In this document: in pieces, positions 17,426-25,901 of the stretch
How the letters are laid out: every line of letters starts with the position of its first letter
Numbering within the stretch: position 1 is the first letter of the stretch
From: an uncultured Actinomycetes bacterium
GTDB taxonomy: Bacteria; Actinomycetota; Acidimicrobiia; Acidimicrobiales; RAAP-2
DNA length: 64,000 nt
Reading direction: 5' to 3'
NCBI GenBank assembly: GCA_903871335.1
Contig: CAIQGE010000010.1
Span: forward strand, 62,001 to 126,000
The notes under the pieces: generated by a model
What the model was told of the DNA's origin: nothing
Seen by the model: the letters and a program-made list of their open reading frames with translations, nothing else
Databases searched by the model: none
Position numbers and translations under genes: made by a program

Positions 17426-17938
17426 TCAGTAGGGAGCGACGGGCGGCGTGTCCTCGTCGCGCAGTCCGAGTCTCATTGCCGCGGACTGGCCTCGTTGGGC
17501 GGCTGGCACACCCGCCACCGCGTGAGCGAGACCGAAGTCCGGCATGTTCACGTAGACGGATTCCACCGATCCGGGCGTCACCCGGTACGTCTCGTGCCAA
17601 ATGCCGACCGTGCCGTTGGCTTTGATGCGACGGTTGAACGATCGCCACGCGGGGAGATGGGCGGCGTCGCTCGCGCGGGCGTAACGCTCGAGGTCCTCAA
17701 AGGAATTCCAGTACTGGATCACACACACGGTTCGGCCCGACACGAACGTGCGGGGTCGCGCCAGCAACCCTCGGGAGGGATCCTTCATGAGCTCGACGAT
17801 CATGCGCGGCATCGCCGTCATCACGGGGAACCATCGATCCACTCGCCAGAGCTGGTTGACGCGCATCCCAATCAAAAACAGCACGACCTCGCGTTCGCCG
17901 ATGTCTCCGGCGACACGCCTTTTGTTCACTGCACCCAC
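17426..17938 (-). CDS. DUF4188-family protein
   Basis: The 170-residue protein matches the DUF4188 family, a ferredoxin-like dimeric alpha/beta barrel related to monooxygenase-type proteins. Characteristic parts are VVLFLIGMRVNQLWRVDRW, MPRMIVELMKDPSRGLL, VCVIQYWNSFEDLERYARA and AWRSFNRRI. GTG 17938 has AGGAGG 7 nt upstream. A 9-bp-arm palindrome lies 30-50 bp before the start and a TetR gene ends just beyond it, so this gene is likely a TetR-regulated target. Enzyme activity is unknown. Confidence 0.85.
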   Translation of the reverse strand: MGAVNKRRVAGDIGEREVVLFLIGMRVNQLWRVDRWFPVMTAMPRMIVELMKDPSRGLLARPRTFVSGRTVCVIQYWNSFEDLERYARASDAAHLPAWRSFNRRIKANGTVGIWHETYRVTPGSVESVYVNMPDFGLAHAVAGVPAAQRGQSAAMRLGLRDEDTPPVAPY

Positions 17939-17967
17939 GCGACGACCTCCTCGCTCGTTCTTCGGTA

Positions 17968-17988
17968 CTATAGAACATAGTTCTATAG
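17968..17988. promoter_or_regulatory. Palindromic operator before the DUF4188 gene
   Basis: CTATAGAAC and GTTCTATAG form perfect 9-bp arms around ATA. The site is 30 bp upstream of GTG 17938, where a repressor would block transcription. Size and symmetry suit a TetR-family operator. Confidence 0.65.
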
Positions 17989-17994
17989 ACTGCG

Positions 17995-18669
17995 CTAAAG
18001 ATGGAGGAGTTCCTCGAGATCATCGAGCAGGAGCGCAAACAGCGCGTCGGCGTCTCGCACCGATCCGACGAAGTGACCGAATAACTCGAAGCTGAGAAAA
18101 CCAAAGATGTCGCTCCACGCCAGAATCGCCCGCGCAGCCACCGGCCGGGGCACATTGGGAATGAACTCTTCGAGGGACTCCCATTCGAGCACCGAAACGT
18201 AGCGAGGATCGACCGGCGCCGGGGGCGTCGGCTGGTCAACGAAGCGCGCCGCCAAGATGGAACCAAGCGCCAGCGTGACACGTGACGCGGCGGCGATGGT
18301 GTCCTGGGGGGCTTGGTAGTTGGGAACCGGTGAGCCGAAAATGAGCGCGTATTCGTGAGGGTGCTCCTTCGCCCACGACCTGATCGCGTGACACGTGGAG
18401 CGCCACCGGTGACCCGTGTCCTCGTGCGCCGCGGCGGCCGCCTCCGCCGCGGCACCCAGCTCGTTATAGGAGTCCAGAATCAAGGCCGTGAGGAGGTCGT
18501 CGCGGGTCGGGAAATACCGGTAGAGCGCCGAGGAGGTTTGATGCATCTCTCGCGCCACTTCGCGTAATGACAGGGCGCTCGCACCCTTCGCGGCGAGCAA
18601 TTCGCGTGCCGTGGACTTAATGCGTTCCATGTTGGCGTTCCGCGTGGCGAGGCGCTTCGGGCTGTCCAT
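17995..18669 (-). CDS. TetR-family transcriptional regulator
   Basis: The 224-residue protein has an N-terminal TetR helix-turn-helix (about residues 14-60; ALSLREVAREMHQTSSALYRYFPTRDDL) and a ligand-binding C-terminal domain of the WHG type. It diverges from the NAD-dependent epimerase gene, and the 111-bp gap between them carries two copies of AGAGCA-N-TGCTCT, good candidates for its own operators. The ligand is unknown. The gene ends just before a different palindrome in front of the DUF4188 gene, which it may or may not also bind. Confidence 0.92.
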   Translation of the reverse strand: MDSPKRLATRNANMERIKSTARELLAAKGASALSLREVAREMHQTSSALYRYFPTRDDLLTALILDSYNELGAAAEAAAAAHEDTGHRWRSTCHAIRSWAKEHPHEYALIFGSPVPNYQAPQDTIAAASRVTLALGSILAARFVDQPTPPAPVDPRYVSVLEWESLEEFIPNVPRPVAARAILAWSDIFGFLSFELFGHFVGSVRDADALFALLLDDLEELLHL

Positions 18670-18702
18670 AGTTCCTCAGTATTCCACGAATTTCAGAAAA
18701 AA

Positions 18703-18717
18703 GAGCACTGCTCTTGC
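18703..18717. promoter_or_regulatory. TetR-type operator, copy 1
   Basis: AAGAGCA-C-TGCTCTT is a perfect 7-bp-arm palindrome 34 bp before the TetR start. The same core recurs 47 bp downstream. Confidence 0.65.
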
Positions 18718-18750
18718 TTTTTACCTCTCCATCGTCCATACTGGATGAAA

Positions 18751-18763
18751 CAAGAGCAGTGCT
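18751..18763. promoter_or_regulatory. TetR-type operator, copy 2
   Basis: AGAGCAGTGCTCT repeats the core of copy 1 and lies 17 bp before the epimerase start, just upstream of its ribosome-binding site. The pair suggests one repressor controls both divergent genes. Confidence 0.65.
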
Positions 18764-18780
18764 CTCTAAAAGGAGGATGC

Positions 18781-19698
18781 ATGGAGAAGTACCTCGTCAT
18801 CGGTGCCGGGGCGGTCGGGTCTCGGGTCGCGCGGCAAGTGGCGGAACAGGGCCACCGGGCCGTTGTGGTCTCACGTCGAGGTGGTGGTCCCTCCCACCCG
18901 AACATCGAGGCTCACGCCGCCGATGCCGCCGACGTCGCGACCCTGACACGTCTCGCCGAGGGTGCGAGCGCCGTCTTCAATTGCGCCAATCCGGCGTATC
19001 ACAAGTGGCCGACCGACTGGCCACCGATTGCCAATGCCCTCCTCGCCGTCAGCGAGTCATCAGGTGCCACCTTGGTCACCCTGTCGAATCTCTACGCCTA
19101 CGGCCGGCCTCGGGGCCCCATGACACCTCACGACCCGCTGAACGCCGACTACGAAAAGGCCCAGGTACGAGCGACGATGTGGCGTGACGCGTTGTCGCTA
19201 CACGAGCAAGGACACATCCGAGCGGTCGAGGTTCGGGGGTCGGACTTCATTGGTCCCGGTGCCAACGCCGTTCTCGGTGAGCGAGTGATCCCGCGCGTCC
19301 TAGCGGGCAAGAAGGTCTCGGTCCTCGGTGACGTCACGGCGCCGCACAGTTGGACCTTCGTTGACGACGTGGCGACCACATTGGTCGCGTGCGCACAACA
19401 CGAGTCGTCGTGGGGCCGTGCCTGGCACGCACCGACGAATGCCCCACGCTCGGCGGTCGAGGCCGTCAACGACATCGCCGACGTCGCCGGCGTGCCGCAC
19501 GTCAAGGTCGGTGCGGTACCGAAGGCCGTGCTGCGAGTGGGCGGGATCTTTAACCCACTCTTGCGCGAACTCCCGAAGACCATGTACCAATTCGAGGTCC
19601 CGTTCATCATCGACGACACCGAAACACGAAACACGCTGCACCTGTCACCAACGCCGTGGAACGACGTCGTGGCGCAGTCGATCGCGGTCTTCCGTTAA
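18781..19698 (+). CDS. NAD-dependent epimerase/dehydratase
   Basis: The 305-residue protein is an atypical extended SDR: Rossmann motif GAGAVGSRVA at the N-terminus, VVVSRRGG, then FNCANPAYHKW, LSNLYAYGRP (tyrosine of the active-site region), VEVRGSDFIGPGA and SWTFVDDVA. ATG 18781 follows AAGGAGG 4-5 nt upstream. Two TetR-type palindromes lie just before it. The sugar or small-molecule substrate is unknown. Confidence 0.9.
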   Translation: MEKYLVIGAGAVGSRVARQVAEQGHRAVVVSRRGGGPSHPNIEAHAADAADVATLTRLAEGASAVFNCANPAYHKWPTDWPPIANALLAVSESSGATLVTLSNLYAYGRPRGPMTPHDPLNADYEKAQVRATMWRDALSLHEQGHIRAVEVRGSDFIGPGANAVLGERVIPRVLAGKKVSVLGDVTAPHSWTFVDDVATTLVACAQHESSWGRAWHAPTNAPRSAVEAVNDIADVAGVPHVKVGAVPKAVLRVGGIFNPLLRELPKTMYQFEVPFIIDDTETRNTLHLSPTPWNDVVAQSIAVFR

Positions 19699-19699
19699 G

Positions 19700-20149
19700 T
19701 CAGGCTTCGAGAAAAGTCCGAAGGTTCTCGAGTGTCGTGCGAATCGACTCCCGGGTGTAGCTCTCACGGTCATCGATACCGGTGTTGCCAAATTTTTTGG
19801 CGAGCGCCGAGCGGCGATCCACCCACAGTTCGGTCACCCGACACCCGAGCACCGTCGGCTCGAAGCGAAAGGACCAGTGCGACACTTTGACCGGCCCCAC
19901 CGAGACGTCAAAGGCGAAGGCCACCGGCGGCTCGTAGTGGCTCACCTTGGCGGTGGTTGTCCACGTCGTTGATCCCTGCGCGTTAGTGCCCTTGAACTTG
20001 GCCCCGATCGCGGGACCGGTTGCGGAACCGAGCCACTTCCCACCCGTGTTCTCGGGCGAAAACCGCCCCATGAGTTCGAGGTGCGACACCGCCTCGAAGG
20101 CGGCCTCCACTGAGGTAGCGATTTCTAAGGAATCGGAATAACTAGCCAT
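19700..20149 (-). CDS. SRPBCC family protein (polyketide cyclase-like)
   Basis: The 149-residue protein begins MASYSDSLEIATSVEAAFEAV, followed by MGRFSPENTGGKWLG, WTTTAKVSHYEPPVAFAFDVS and WSFRFEPTVLGCRVTELW, the usual START-like strand order. ATG 20149 is preferred; residues before it in the longer frame (from 20284) read over the divergent gene and look like noise. The ATG shares two bases with the divergent DinB-like ATG at 20148. A TACTTT element lies 5 nt upstream, in line with a leaderless start. Ligand unknown. Confidence 0.85.
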   Translation of the reverse strand: MASYSDSLEIATSVEAAFEAVSHLELMGRFSPENTGGKWLGSATGPAIGAKFKGTNAQGSTTWTTTAKVSHYEPPVAFAFDVSVGPVKVSHWSFRFEPTVLGCRVTELWVDRRSALAKKFGNTGIDDRESYTRESIRTTLENLRTFLEA

Positions 20150-20729
20150 GGCGCAAAGTACCATCGCGCCGCGCCACAGGTGGTGGAAGACTGGAAAGGT
20201 GAGCACCGAGGTTCGAGAATCCTGTCCGAGTTGCGGATTCGTGTGGGGCGACATCGACCCGAGCGAAGTGAGCCCACGCCTCACCTCGGCCGTCGCTCAG
20301 ATGGGCGACATTCTCACGAAAAATGGCCTTCCCGTCGCCACGCGTCCGAGCCCGGAACGATGGCCCGTTCTCGAATACGCGGGCCACGTCCGCGACGTCC
20401 TGTGGTCGATTCGTGAGCGGATCATTCTCGCGTCGGTGCTCGACACGCCAGCCCCCTTCGGCATCTACCGGGACGAGAGAATCGATCTCGGCTTCCAGTC
20501 GCTTGACGAGCCATCGACGGTGCGAGCAGAGTTGGACGCTGCTCGCGGGATATTTGTACGCACCTACGCCGCCCTGCCGGAAGGTTTCGGACAGCGAACG
20601 ATGATCTATACGTATCCGGTGGAGTCGCACCGCACGATTGACTGGTCCGCCGCCCAAGCTCTGCACGAGTGCGAACACCACCTCGCCGATGTTCGCGACA
20701 ACGTCGACCTCGTGAACGCACGACCGTAG
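20148..20729 (+). CDS. DinB-like protein with an N-terminal CxxC
   Basis: The 193-residue protein has an N-terminal Cys pair (ESCPSCGFVWG) followed by a DinB/MDMPI-type four-helix region with LEYAGHVRDVLWSIRERI, and a C-terminal helix ALHECEHHLADV. The conserved His residues (Gly-His near 85 and the C-terminal HHLADV) fit a DinB-fold metal site. ATG 20148 overlaps the divergent ATG at 20149. GTG 20199 is a possible shorter start. Such proteins often act as thiol-dependent transferases or isomerases; activity is not assignable. Confidence 0.82.
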   Translation: MAQSTIAPRHRWWKTGKVSTEVRESCPSCGFVWGDIDPSEVSPRLTSAVAQMGDILTKNGLPVATRPSPERWPVLEYAGHVRDVLWSIRERIILASVLDTPAPFGIYRDERIDLGFQSLDEPSTVRAELDAARGIFVRTYAALPEGFGQRTMIYTYPVESHRTIDWSAAQALHECEHHLADVRDNVDLVNARP

Positions 20730-20836
20730 CGCGGTGGCCCCCGATCGACATCCTCCGGCGTACGCCGCGATGCCACATTCGTCGGACTTTCACCAATGAA
20801 TCAGAGCGCACCCTCGACAGTTATTAGATTTTGATT

Positions 20837-21328
20837 ATGAAATCTTCGACGGCGATCGCACTCAGCATTGGCGTGCTCCTCGTCGTCGTCGCGCTCTCGG
20901 GCGTGCTTCTTACTTCGCTGCGCGCGAATCAGCTCCGAAAAATTGAACACATTCAACAATTCCTGGCTGACGTCAATGCCCACCGCCGGCACCGTGCGGA
21001 GAACCCCGAACTCGAACGCGCCTTGTTTCCCCAACATCAGTCCTGGTCCGACGCCGGTATCAAGGCCCACCTCGCCGCGTGTGAATTCACGAGCGAATTG
21101 GAGTTGGCCTACGTGGCACGCCGAGCGGGCGCGCTCACCAAGTCCGAGTGGATCGCCGCCATCCATCGATGGCAGAAAGTCGCTCTCGTCGACGAACGGT
21201 CTCGCTACTTGTTCACGGTCGGCACCTGGACGATGGGTACCAATGGCGTGATGCATCACGACCTCAGCTCCATCGTCAGCGGCGACAGCACGGCAGACCC
21301 GCGCTCGCTGTGGAGCGTGTTGTTCTAA
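20837..21328 (+). CDS. Membrane-anchored hypothetical protein
   Basis: The 163-residue protein has one N-terminal membrane segment (ALSIGVLLVVVALSGVLLTS) and a polar helical remainder with no known motif. ATG 20837 follows TAGATT plus 6 nt, the leaderless spacing used elsewhere here; the TTG at 20831 is less likely. It ends in a 4-bp convergent overlap with the chloride-channel gene. Function unknown. Confidence 0.7.
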   Translation: MKSSTAIALSIGVLLVVVALSGVLLTSLRANQLRKIEHIQQFLADVNAHRRHRAENPELERALFPQHQSWSDAGIKAHLAACEFTSELELAYVARRAGALTKSEWIAAIHRWQKVALVDERSRYLFTVGTWTMGTNGVMHHDLSSIVSGDSTADPRSLWSVLF

Positions 21329-22737
21329 CGAGACGTCGTCACACTGGGTAGTCGAGCGGAATAGATCGAGTACCCGTCGATGTGACGAACGAGCGTGGTC
21401 GCGATCACCGTGGCCGCCAACATGGGCATGACAATCGCGAAGCCCGAATGCGTGAGTTCCATCACAATGACGACGCCCGCCATCGGTGCCTGCATGGATG
21501 ATCCGATCATGGCCGCCGCACCCACGATGGCGAACGCGCCCACGGGTGCTCCGGGCCACAAGTGCAACCAGGTGGAGCCCAAGAACGCGCCGAGCATGGC
21601 ACCGGTCGACAGAAAGGGGGTGAAGAGACCACCCGCCGCTCCACTGCGCAGACACAGTGAGGTGACGAGTGGTTTGAGGGCGAACAGAGCGAAAAAGAGT
21701 GTGGGCGTACCAATCCCGAGGAACGCGTCATGCGCCATGTCCATGCCGTTACCGAAAAGTTGGGGATACCAAATACCGATCACACCGAGAATGGCGAAAC
21801 CCGCGGGCATCATCCATAACAGAGTGGTTCCCGAGGCACGGTGGTGGGACACCCACCCAATCAATCGGACATAGAGAACCGACAGACCCCCAATCAGGAC
21901 ACCGGCGACCAGTGACCACACCATGAGCGACCCGCTGAATCGATAGGACGGGACGTCGGCGTAGGTCGCGTGGTCGGGGAGATAAAGCCACGACACGAAC
22001 GTGCCGATGGACGACGCCGCCACGGCCGGCAACACCGTCGGCAGGGCGAGAGATCCCATCAACACCTCAGCCGTAAAGAGGGCCCCGCCCAACGGCACGT
22101 TGTAGACCGCGGCGAAGCCGGCTCCGCCACCGCAGGCCACGAGGAGACGACGTTGCGCCGGGGTGAGGCGAAACCATCCCGCCACCACCGATCCGGACGC
22201 GCCGCCCATGACTTTCGGCGCCGCTTCGCGACCAACCGAGGCTCCCATGCCGACGACAAATTCCGAGATGACCGCCGTCAATGAGCTGCGGCGAATGGAC
22301 AATTCCCCGGTGCCGTTCCAGACTGATTCGTCGATCTCGGACTTCTCGTCAGCGAGGTATTTGCGCACCAAGTACCACGACACTCCACCGATCACGCCCG
22401 CGACTACGAGGGACGTCACGCGCCGCACACGTGACGCGGCCGCGACGGCATCTTGGTAGCTGGCGTAGTGCTGCGAATGAAACGCCGCGTGTTCCACAGT
22501 CGCGAGCAACCACATGAGCGCGTCCCCGAACAGACCGGCCACGACGGCCGTGAGAACGAGCGCGATCCAGAACCGCACAGTCAATGCGGCATCACCGTCG
22601 TGCGTCGCGTTGGGCTGATCCATCGCGGCTCGGCCCGAAGGAATGCGTGACCGGATCAAGGGTGCGGGAACGCGTTGGCGTTCGCTCTCACCGTTTCGCT
22701 TACGCACCGTGAGCCTCTCGTCGATAGCGCGGACCAA
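21325..22737 (-). CDS. ClC-family chloride channel/transporter
   Basis: The 470-residue membrane protein has the ClC fold: ten or more hydrophobic helices with the anion-selectivity motifs ASVGREAAPK (GREGP-like), a Gly-rich FAAVYNVPLGGALFTAEV segment and GGLFTPFLS (GxFxP). The first 38 residues are Arg-rich and may be an untranslated or cytosolic extension; ATG 22623 (MDQPNATHDG) is a good alternative start. Whether it is a channel or a proton antiporter cannot be told from these motifs. Confidence 0.92.
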   Translation of the reverse strand: MVRAIDERLTVRKRNGESERQRVPAPLIRSRIPSGRAAMDQPNATHDGDAALTVRFWIALVLTAVVAGLFGDALMWLLATVEHAAFHSQHYASYQDAVAAASRVRRVTSLVVAGVIGGVSWYLVRKYLADEKSEIDESVWNGTGELSIRRSSLTAVISEFVVGMGASVGREAAPKVMGGASGSVVAGWFRLTPAQRRLLVACGGGAGFAAVYNVPLGGALFTAEVLMGSLALPTVLPAVAASSIGTFVSWLYLPDHATYADVPSYRFSGSLMVWSLVAGVLIGGLSVLYVRLIGWVSHHRASGTTLLWMMPAGFAILGVIGIWYPQLFGNGMDMAHDAFLGIGTPTLFFALFALKPLVTSLCLRSGAAGGLFTPFLSTGAMLGAFLGSTWLHLWPGAPVGAFAIVGAAAMIGSSMQAPMAGVVIVMELTHSGFAIVMPMLAATVIATTLVRHIDGYSIYSARLPSVTTSR

Positions 22738-22824
22738 TCATGCACACCCAGTCTGGTCGTTTTGTCAGGGTGGCGCCGCGCGAAATTACCAGCATTACTA
22801 GTGAATTGACAGTGGTTCGTCGCC

Positions 22825-23574
22825 TCAGTCCGTCGAGGTGAACTCTCGGAAGCGCCGGACGATGGGCTCACCATCCACCTCCAGGGTGACGCGTTCATAG
22901 AGCCAGAGGAGAAGGATCGGCGACGGAGCGCTCGCTCGAATGGCGTTCGAGGCGTCACCCCGCCGCCAGACCAGCGCGTCAGGACCACGGTCCCGCAAGG
23001 TCCAGGTAGATGACGAGATGGGGTCGTGAAGAACAAGAGGCCCACCCAGAGGAGCTCGAGACGACGCACGGCGCGTGCGCGAAGAGACGGAATACGTGAA
23101 GAACTCTTCGATAGCGTCGTCGGCGAGGTCCCTCGGCATTCGCCATTCATCGCTGCGCCCCGCGACGGCCGCGGCGTCGTACGCGTGAACGGCGGCCTCC
23201 TGCACCTGGTGACGAGTAATGAAGGACACCGTCGGCAACATCGACCAAGTCCACACGGGCTGTTGCTGTCGTGCGTGCGTAAGCACATCCGCCAGACTCG
23301 TGGCACCCGCGAGGTAGGTCGCGATGAGATCACCGTCGTGCGGCCGCACCGGACGGCGCTCCGCCGCCGGGGGTGCGGTGAGTTCCTCTTCGACAATGGT
23401 GCGCCAAAACCAGTGCACGTCGATCAAGTGGGTGATCAGATCTGCAGCACGCCACGTCGGGCACGTCGGCACGATGGCGTCCAATCGTCCGGACACCCAC
23501 GTCGCAGTCTTTTCACTCTGCTCGAGGATCTCGTCGGTGTAGCGACGAACGGTAGAGAATCCGAGTTCATGCAC
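22825..23574 (-). CDS. Maleylpyruvate isomerase-family mycothiol-dependent enzyme
   Basis: The 249-residue protein shows the MDMPI N-terminal DinB-like four-helix domain with its metal His/Glu set: THLIDVHWFW near residue 50, and FITRHQVQEAAVHAYDAA near 120-137 (His, Glu, His). A C-terminal SCP2-like region follows. ATG 23574 has AAAGG upstream. Members use mycothiol as cofactor in Actinobacteria, but the substrate of this one is unknown. It diverges from the RimJ-type acetyltransferase. Confidence 0.88.
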   Translation of the reverse strand: MHELGFSTVRRYTDEILEQSEKTATWVSGRLDAIVPTCPTWRAADLITHLIDVHWFWRTIVEEELTAPPAAERRPVRPHDGDLIATYLAGATSLADVLTHARQQQPVWTWSMLPTVSFITRHQVQEAAVHAYDAAAVAGRSDEWRMPRDLADDAIEEFFTYSVSSRTRRASSRAPLGGPLVLHDPISSSTWTLRDRGPDALVWRRGDASNAIRASAPSPILLLWLYERVTLEVDGEPIVRRFREFTSTD

Positions 23575-23638
23575 CTTTGCAGTGTCGCACAGGTATTTCG
23601 ACGACGCGACGGTCCGGTATTGGTGATACGACTTCTAG

Positions 23639-24271
23639 GTGCACTTCGCCACCGAAACACCCGCTCCCGTCCTTCTCACGGCTCGCGTGCGACTTCGACC
23701 CCTCGTCGCGTCTGATCGCGACCAGCACTTCGCGCTCTTCCGTGATCCCGAGACGGTCCGGTATCTCTACGATGAGCCACTCACTGAGGACCGAATCGAC
23801 GAACACATGGTGCGACGTATCCGCACCACGCTGCCGGGCGAGGGTGAATGGATTTCGTACGCCGCGGAGGGTCGCGACGACGGAAGGTACCTGGGTGAAG
23901 TTGCCTTCACGCTCGTGTCCGCGACCCACGGCTACGTGGAAGTGGGATACGTGTTCACGCAGAACGGACGCGGCCACGGACTAGCCACCGAGGCCACCGG
24001 CGCGGTCGTGGACTTCGCCTTTTCTCACTACAACGCTCACCGCGTCGGTGGGCGTTTGGATGCTCGCAATGATCGCTCGGCGCGCGTTCTCGAAAGATTG
24101 GGCTTTCGACGCGAGGCTCATTTCCGAGAAAACGAATTCGTCAAGGGTGAATGGTGTGACGAGCTCGCCTACGCGGTTCTCGCGACCGAGTGGCGTTCGC
24201 GGTTACCGAACGGCCACGAGTGGATCGTCCGCGACGCTGCTCTCGACACCGGAGATTCCCACGGGGCGTGA
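23639..24271 (+). CDS. RimJ/RimL-type GNAT acetyltransferase
   Basis: The 210-residue protein has the RimJ/RimL pattern: LLTARVRLRPLVASDRDQHFAL at the N-terminus, GEVAFTLVSATHGYVEVGYVF, the CoA loop QNGRGHGLATEA, NAHRVGGRLDARNDRSARVLERLGF and a final Trp-rich tail. Proteins like this acetylate protein N-termini or antibiotics; the target is unknown. GTG 23639 is the first codon of the protein-like sequence. The last 69 bp overlap the convergent TauD gene. Confidence 0.9.
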   Translation: MHFATETPAPVLLTARVRLRPLVASDRDQHFALFRDPETVRYLYDEPLTEDRIDEHMVRRIRTTLPGEGEWISYAAEGRDDGRYLGEVAFTLVSATHGYVEVGYVFTQNGRGHGLATEATGAVVDFAFSHYNAHRVGGRLDARNDRSARVLERLGFRREAHFRENEFVKGEWCDELAYAVLATEWRSRLPNGHEWIVRDAALDTGDSHGA

Positions 24272-25099
24272 TCCGCGCAACGTGATGCGACGCATGCGCC
24301 GCCCCGCGGTGGCGTAATCGTCAGTCGCGTAGTGCAGAGTCGCCCGGTTGTCCCACATCACGACGTCGCCGAGTTGCCACCGGTGCCGCAAGGTGAGTTC
24401 CGGCTGCGACAAGTGTTCATAGAGGAGTCGTAGTAGGTGGTCACTCTCGATGCGTGAGAGATCTACCAGGTGCGTCGTAAATCCGGGGTTCACGAACAAG
24501 GAAGGCTTGCCCGTCGACGGGTGCACGCGCACCACGGGGTGTAGGACGGGCGGCACTTTGGCCGCTTCCTCGAACAAGTACTGCGCGTCGCTGCGACCGA
24601 GCGCGGTGTCAAAGGGTTCCCCCCAAAACGCGAGCGGAGAAATACGGTGTACGGCCACGAGCTGGTCGACGGCGTCGCGTAGCGGTGCCGCGAGTCGTGC
24701 GTAGGCGGTACGCGCGTCGCACCACAACGTGTCGCCGCCGTACGGGGGCACTTCGTCGGCGACGAGCACGGACGCCGCGGGTGGCGTCTCGACAAAGGTG
24801 ACGTCGGTGTGCCACCGGGCGTTCTTCCCGCCCTGCTGTGCGTTGAGTTCCAGGATCTCGGGGAAATCGGGATGGCCGGGGACAACGGGGTGTGCCGGCG
24901 TCACCTCACCCATCAGTCGCGCGACGCGCGACTGCTCGGCGTGCGTGAGGAACTGATCCCGAAAGACGAGAACAAGATGCTCTTCCAGCACGTTCATCAG
25001 CCACGCCCCGTCCTCGACGTCGCGCAACAACACGCCGCGAACCTCAGCGCCAAAGGTGCCGGTGATGGGAGTGATGTCCGGGGTGGGCGTCGTGGTCAT
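24203..25099 (-). CDS. TauD/TfdA-family 2-oxoglutarate dioxygenase
   Basis: The 298-residue protein has the TauD motifs: the WHTDVTF HxD metal pair near residue 97, and a distal His in WDNRATLHYATDDY with the 2-OG Arg in GRRMRRITLRG. RHRWQLGDVVMWDN is also typical. Substrates in this family include taurine, alkylsulfates and 2,4-D-like compounds; no nearby sulfonate gene narrows this. ATG 25099 has GGGAGA upstream. Residues after the RRMRRITLRG motif are an extension overlapping the GNAT gene. Confidence 0.93.
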   Translation of the reverse strand: MTTTPTPDITPITGTFGAEVRGVLLRDVEDGAWLMNVLEEHLVLVFRDQFLTHAEQSRVARLMGEVTPAHPVVPGHPDFPEILELNAQQGGKNARWHTDVTFVETPPAASVLVADEVPPYGGDTLWCDARTAYARLAAPLRDAVDQLVAVHRISPLAFWGEPFDTALGRSDAQYLFEEAAKVPPVLHPVVRVHPSTGKPSLFVNPGFTTHLVDLSRIESDHLLRLLYEHLSQPELTLRHRWQLGDVVMWDNRATLHYATDDYATAGRRMRRITLRGSRPVGISGVESSVADDPLVAVR

Positions 25100-25268
25100 T
25101 GGATCTCCCTTGCTGCAACAAACTGCTTCAAAAATACCTTGGCTCGTATCGAGTTACTCGACGACGACGTATGCGGGAACCCCGTGAATACGGTAATTAT
25201 CGAGTTGCCATCCAATTGTCACGCGGCCAACTCCTTCGTGGGCGTCAGTAGCGGCGGTAATTTGCGAC

Positions 25269-25901
25269 ATGGATTACTTTGCTCCTATTGCCGAGCAACG
25301 CCGTCGTGTCGCCGACGCCCTCGTTGACCTCACACCCGCACAGTGGTCAACGCCAAGTCTCTGCCACGCGTGGACGGTTCACGACGTCGTCGCGCATCTC
25401 GCCATGGTCCACATCACACCACTTCCCCGCGTCGTATGGGAGATGACCAAAGCTCGAGGGAATTTCACTGTGGCGAACCAGGCTCTCACGGCTCGCGTAG
25501 CGACGAAGTCGTCGACCGAATTGGTGGACCTCTTACGTGAGCACGCTGAGGGTCGCTTCACGCCACCTGGACATAATTCGGTGGCGCCACTCACCGACCT
25601 CTTCGTCCACACGTACGACATCTTCCTTCCCCTCGGGATCCCCGCGCCTGACGATGAATACCAATGGCCCACCATCCTGGAGTTCCTCTTATCTCCGCGT
25701 GGCCGCCGGGGATTCGTGGTGAAGGAACCACCAGCGTTGACCTACACCACCGCCGACGGACACTTCACTCACGGCGCGGGCGAGGTCGTCACGGGTTCGG
25801 GGCCTGCTCTCGCGCTCGCGCTGATGGGTCGACGCGCGCTCGTGAGCGATCTGAGTGGGCCGGGCGCTGGGTCGTTGAGCGCGTGGCTCGCAACCTTCTA
25901 G
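25269..25901 (+). CDS. Maleylpyruvate isomerase/DinB-family protein
   Basis: The 210-residue protein begins MDYFAPIAEQRRRVADALVDLTPAQWSTPSLC, and the HAWTVHDVVAHLAMVH stretch (His at about 47) together with LTDLFVHTYDIFLPLG matches the MDMPI N-terminal fold. It lacks some of the metal ligands of the larger sister gene at 22825-23574, so activity is unproven. ATG 25269 is preceded by TAATTT and a short gap. It ends in a 4-bp convergent overlap with the CYTH gene. Confidence 0.82.
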   Translation: MDYFAPIAEQRRRVADALVDLTPAQWSTPSLCHAWTVHDVVAHLAMVHITPLPRVVWEMTKARGNFTVANQALTARVATKSSTELVDLLREHAEGRFTPPGHNSVAPLTDLFVHTYDIFLPLGIPAPDDEYQWPTILEFLLSPRGRRGFVVKEPPALTYTTADGHFTHGAGEVVTGSGPALALALMGRRALVSDLSGPGAGSLSAWLATF

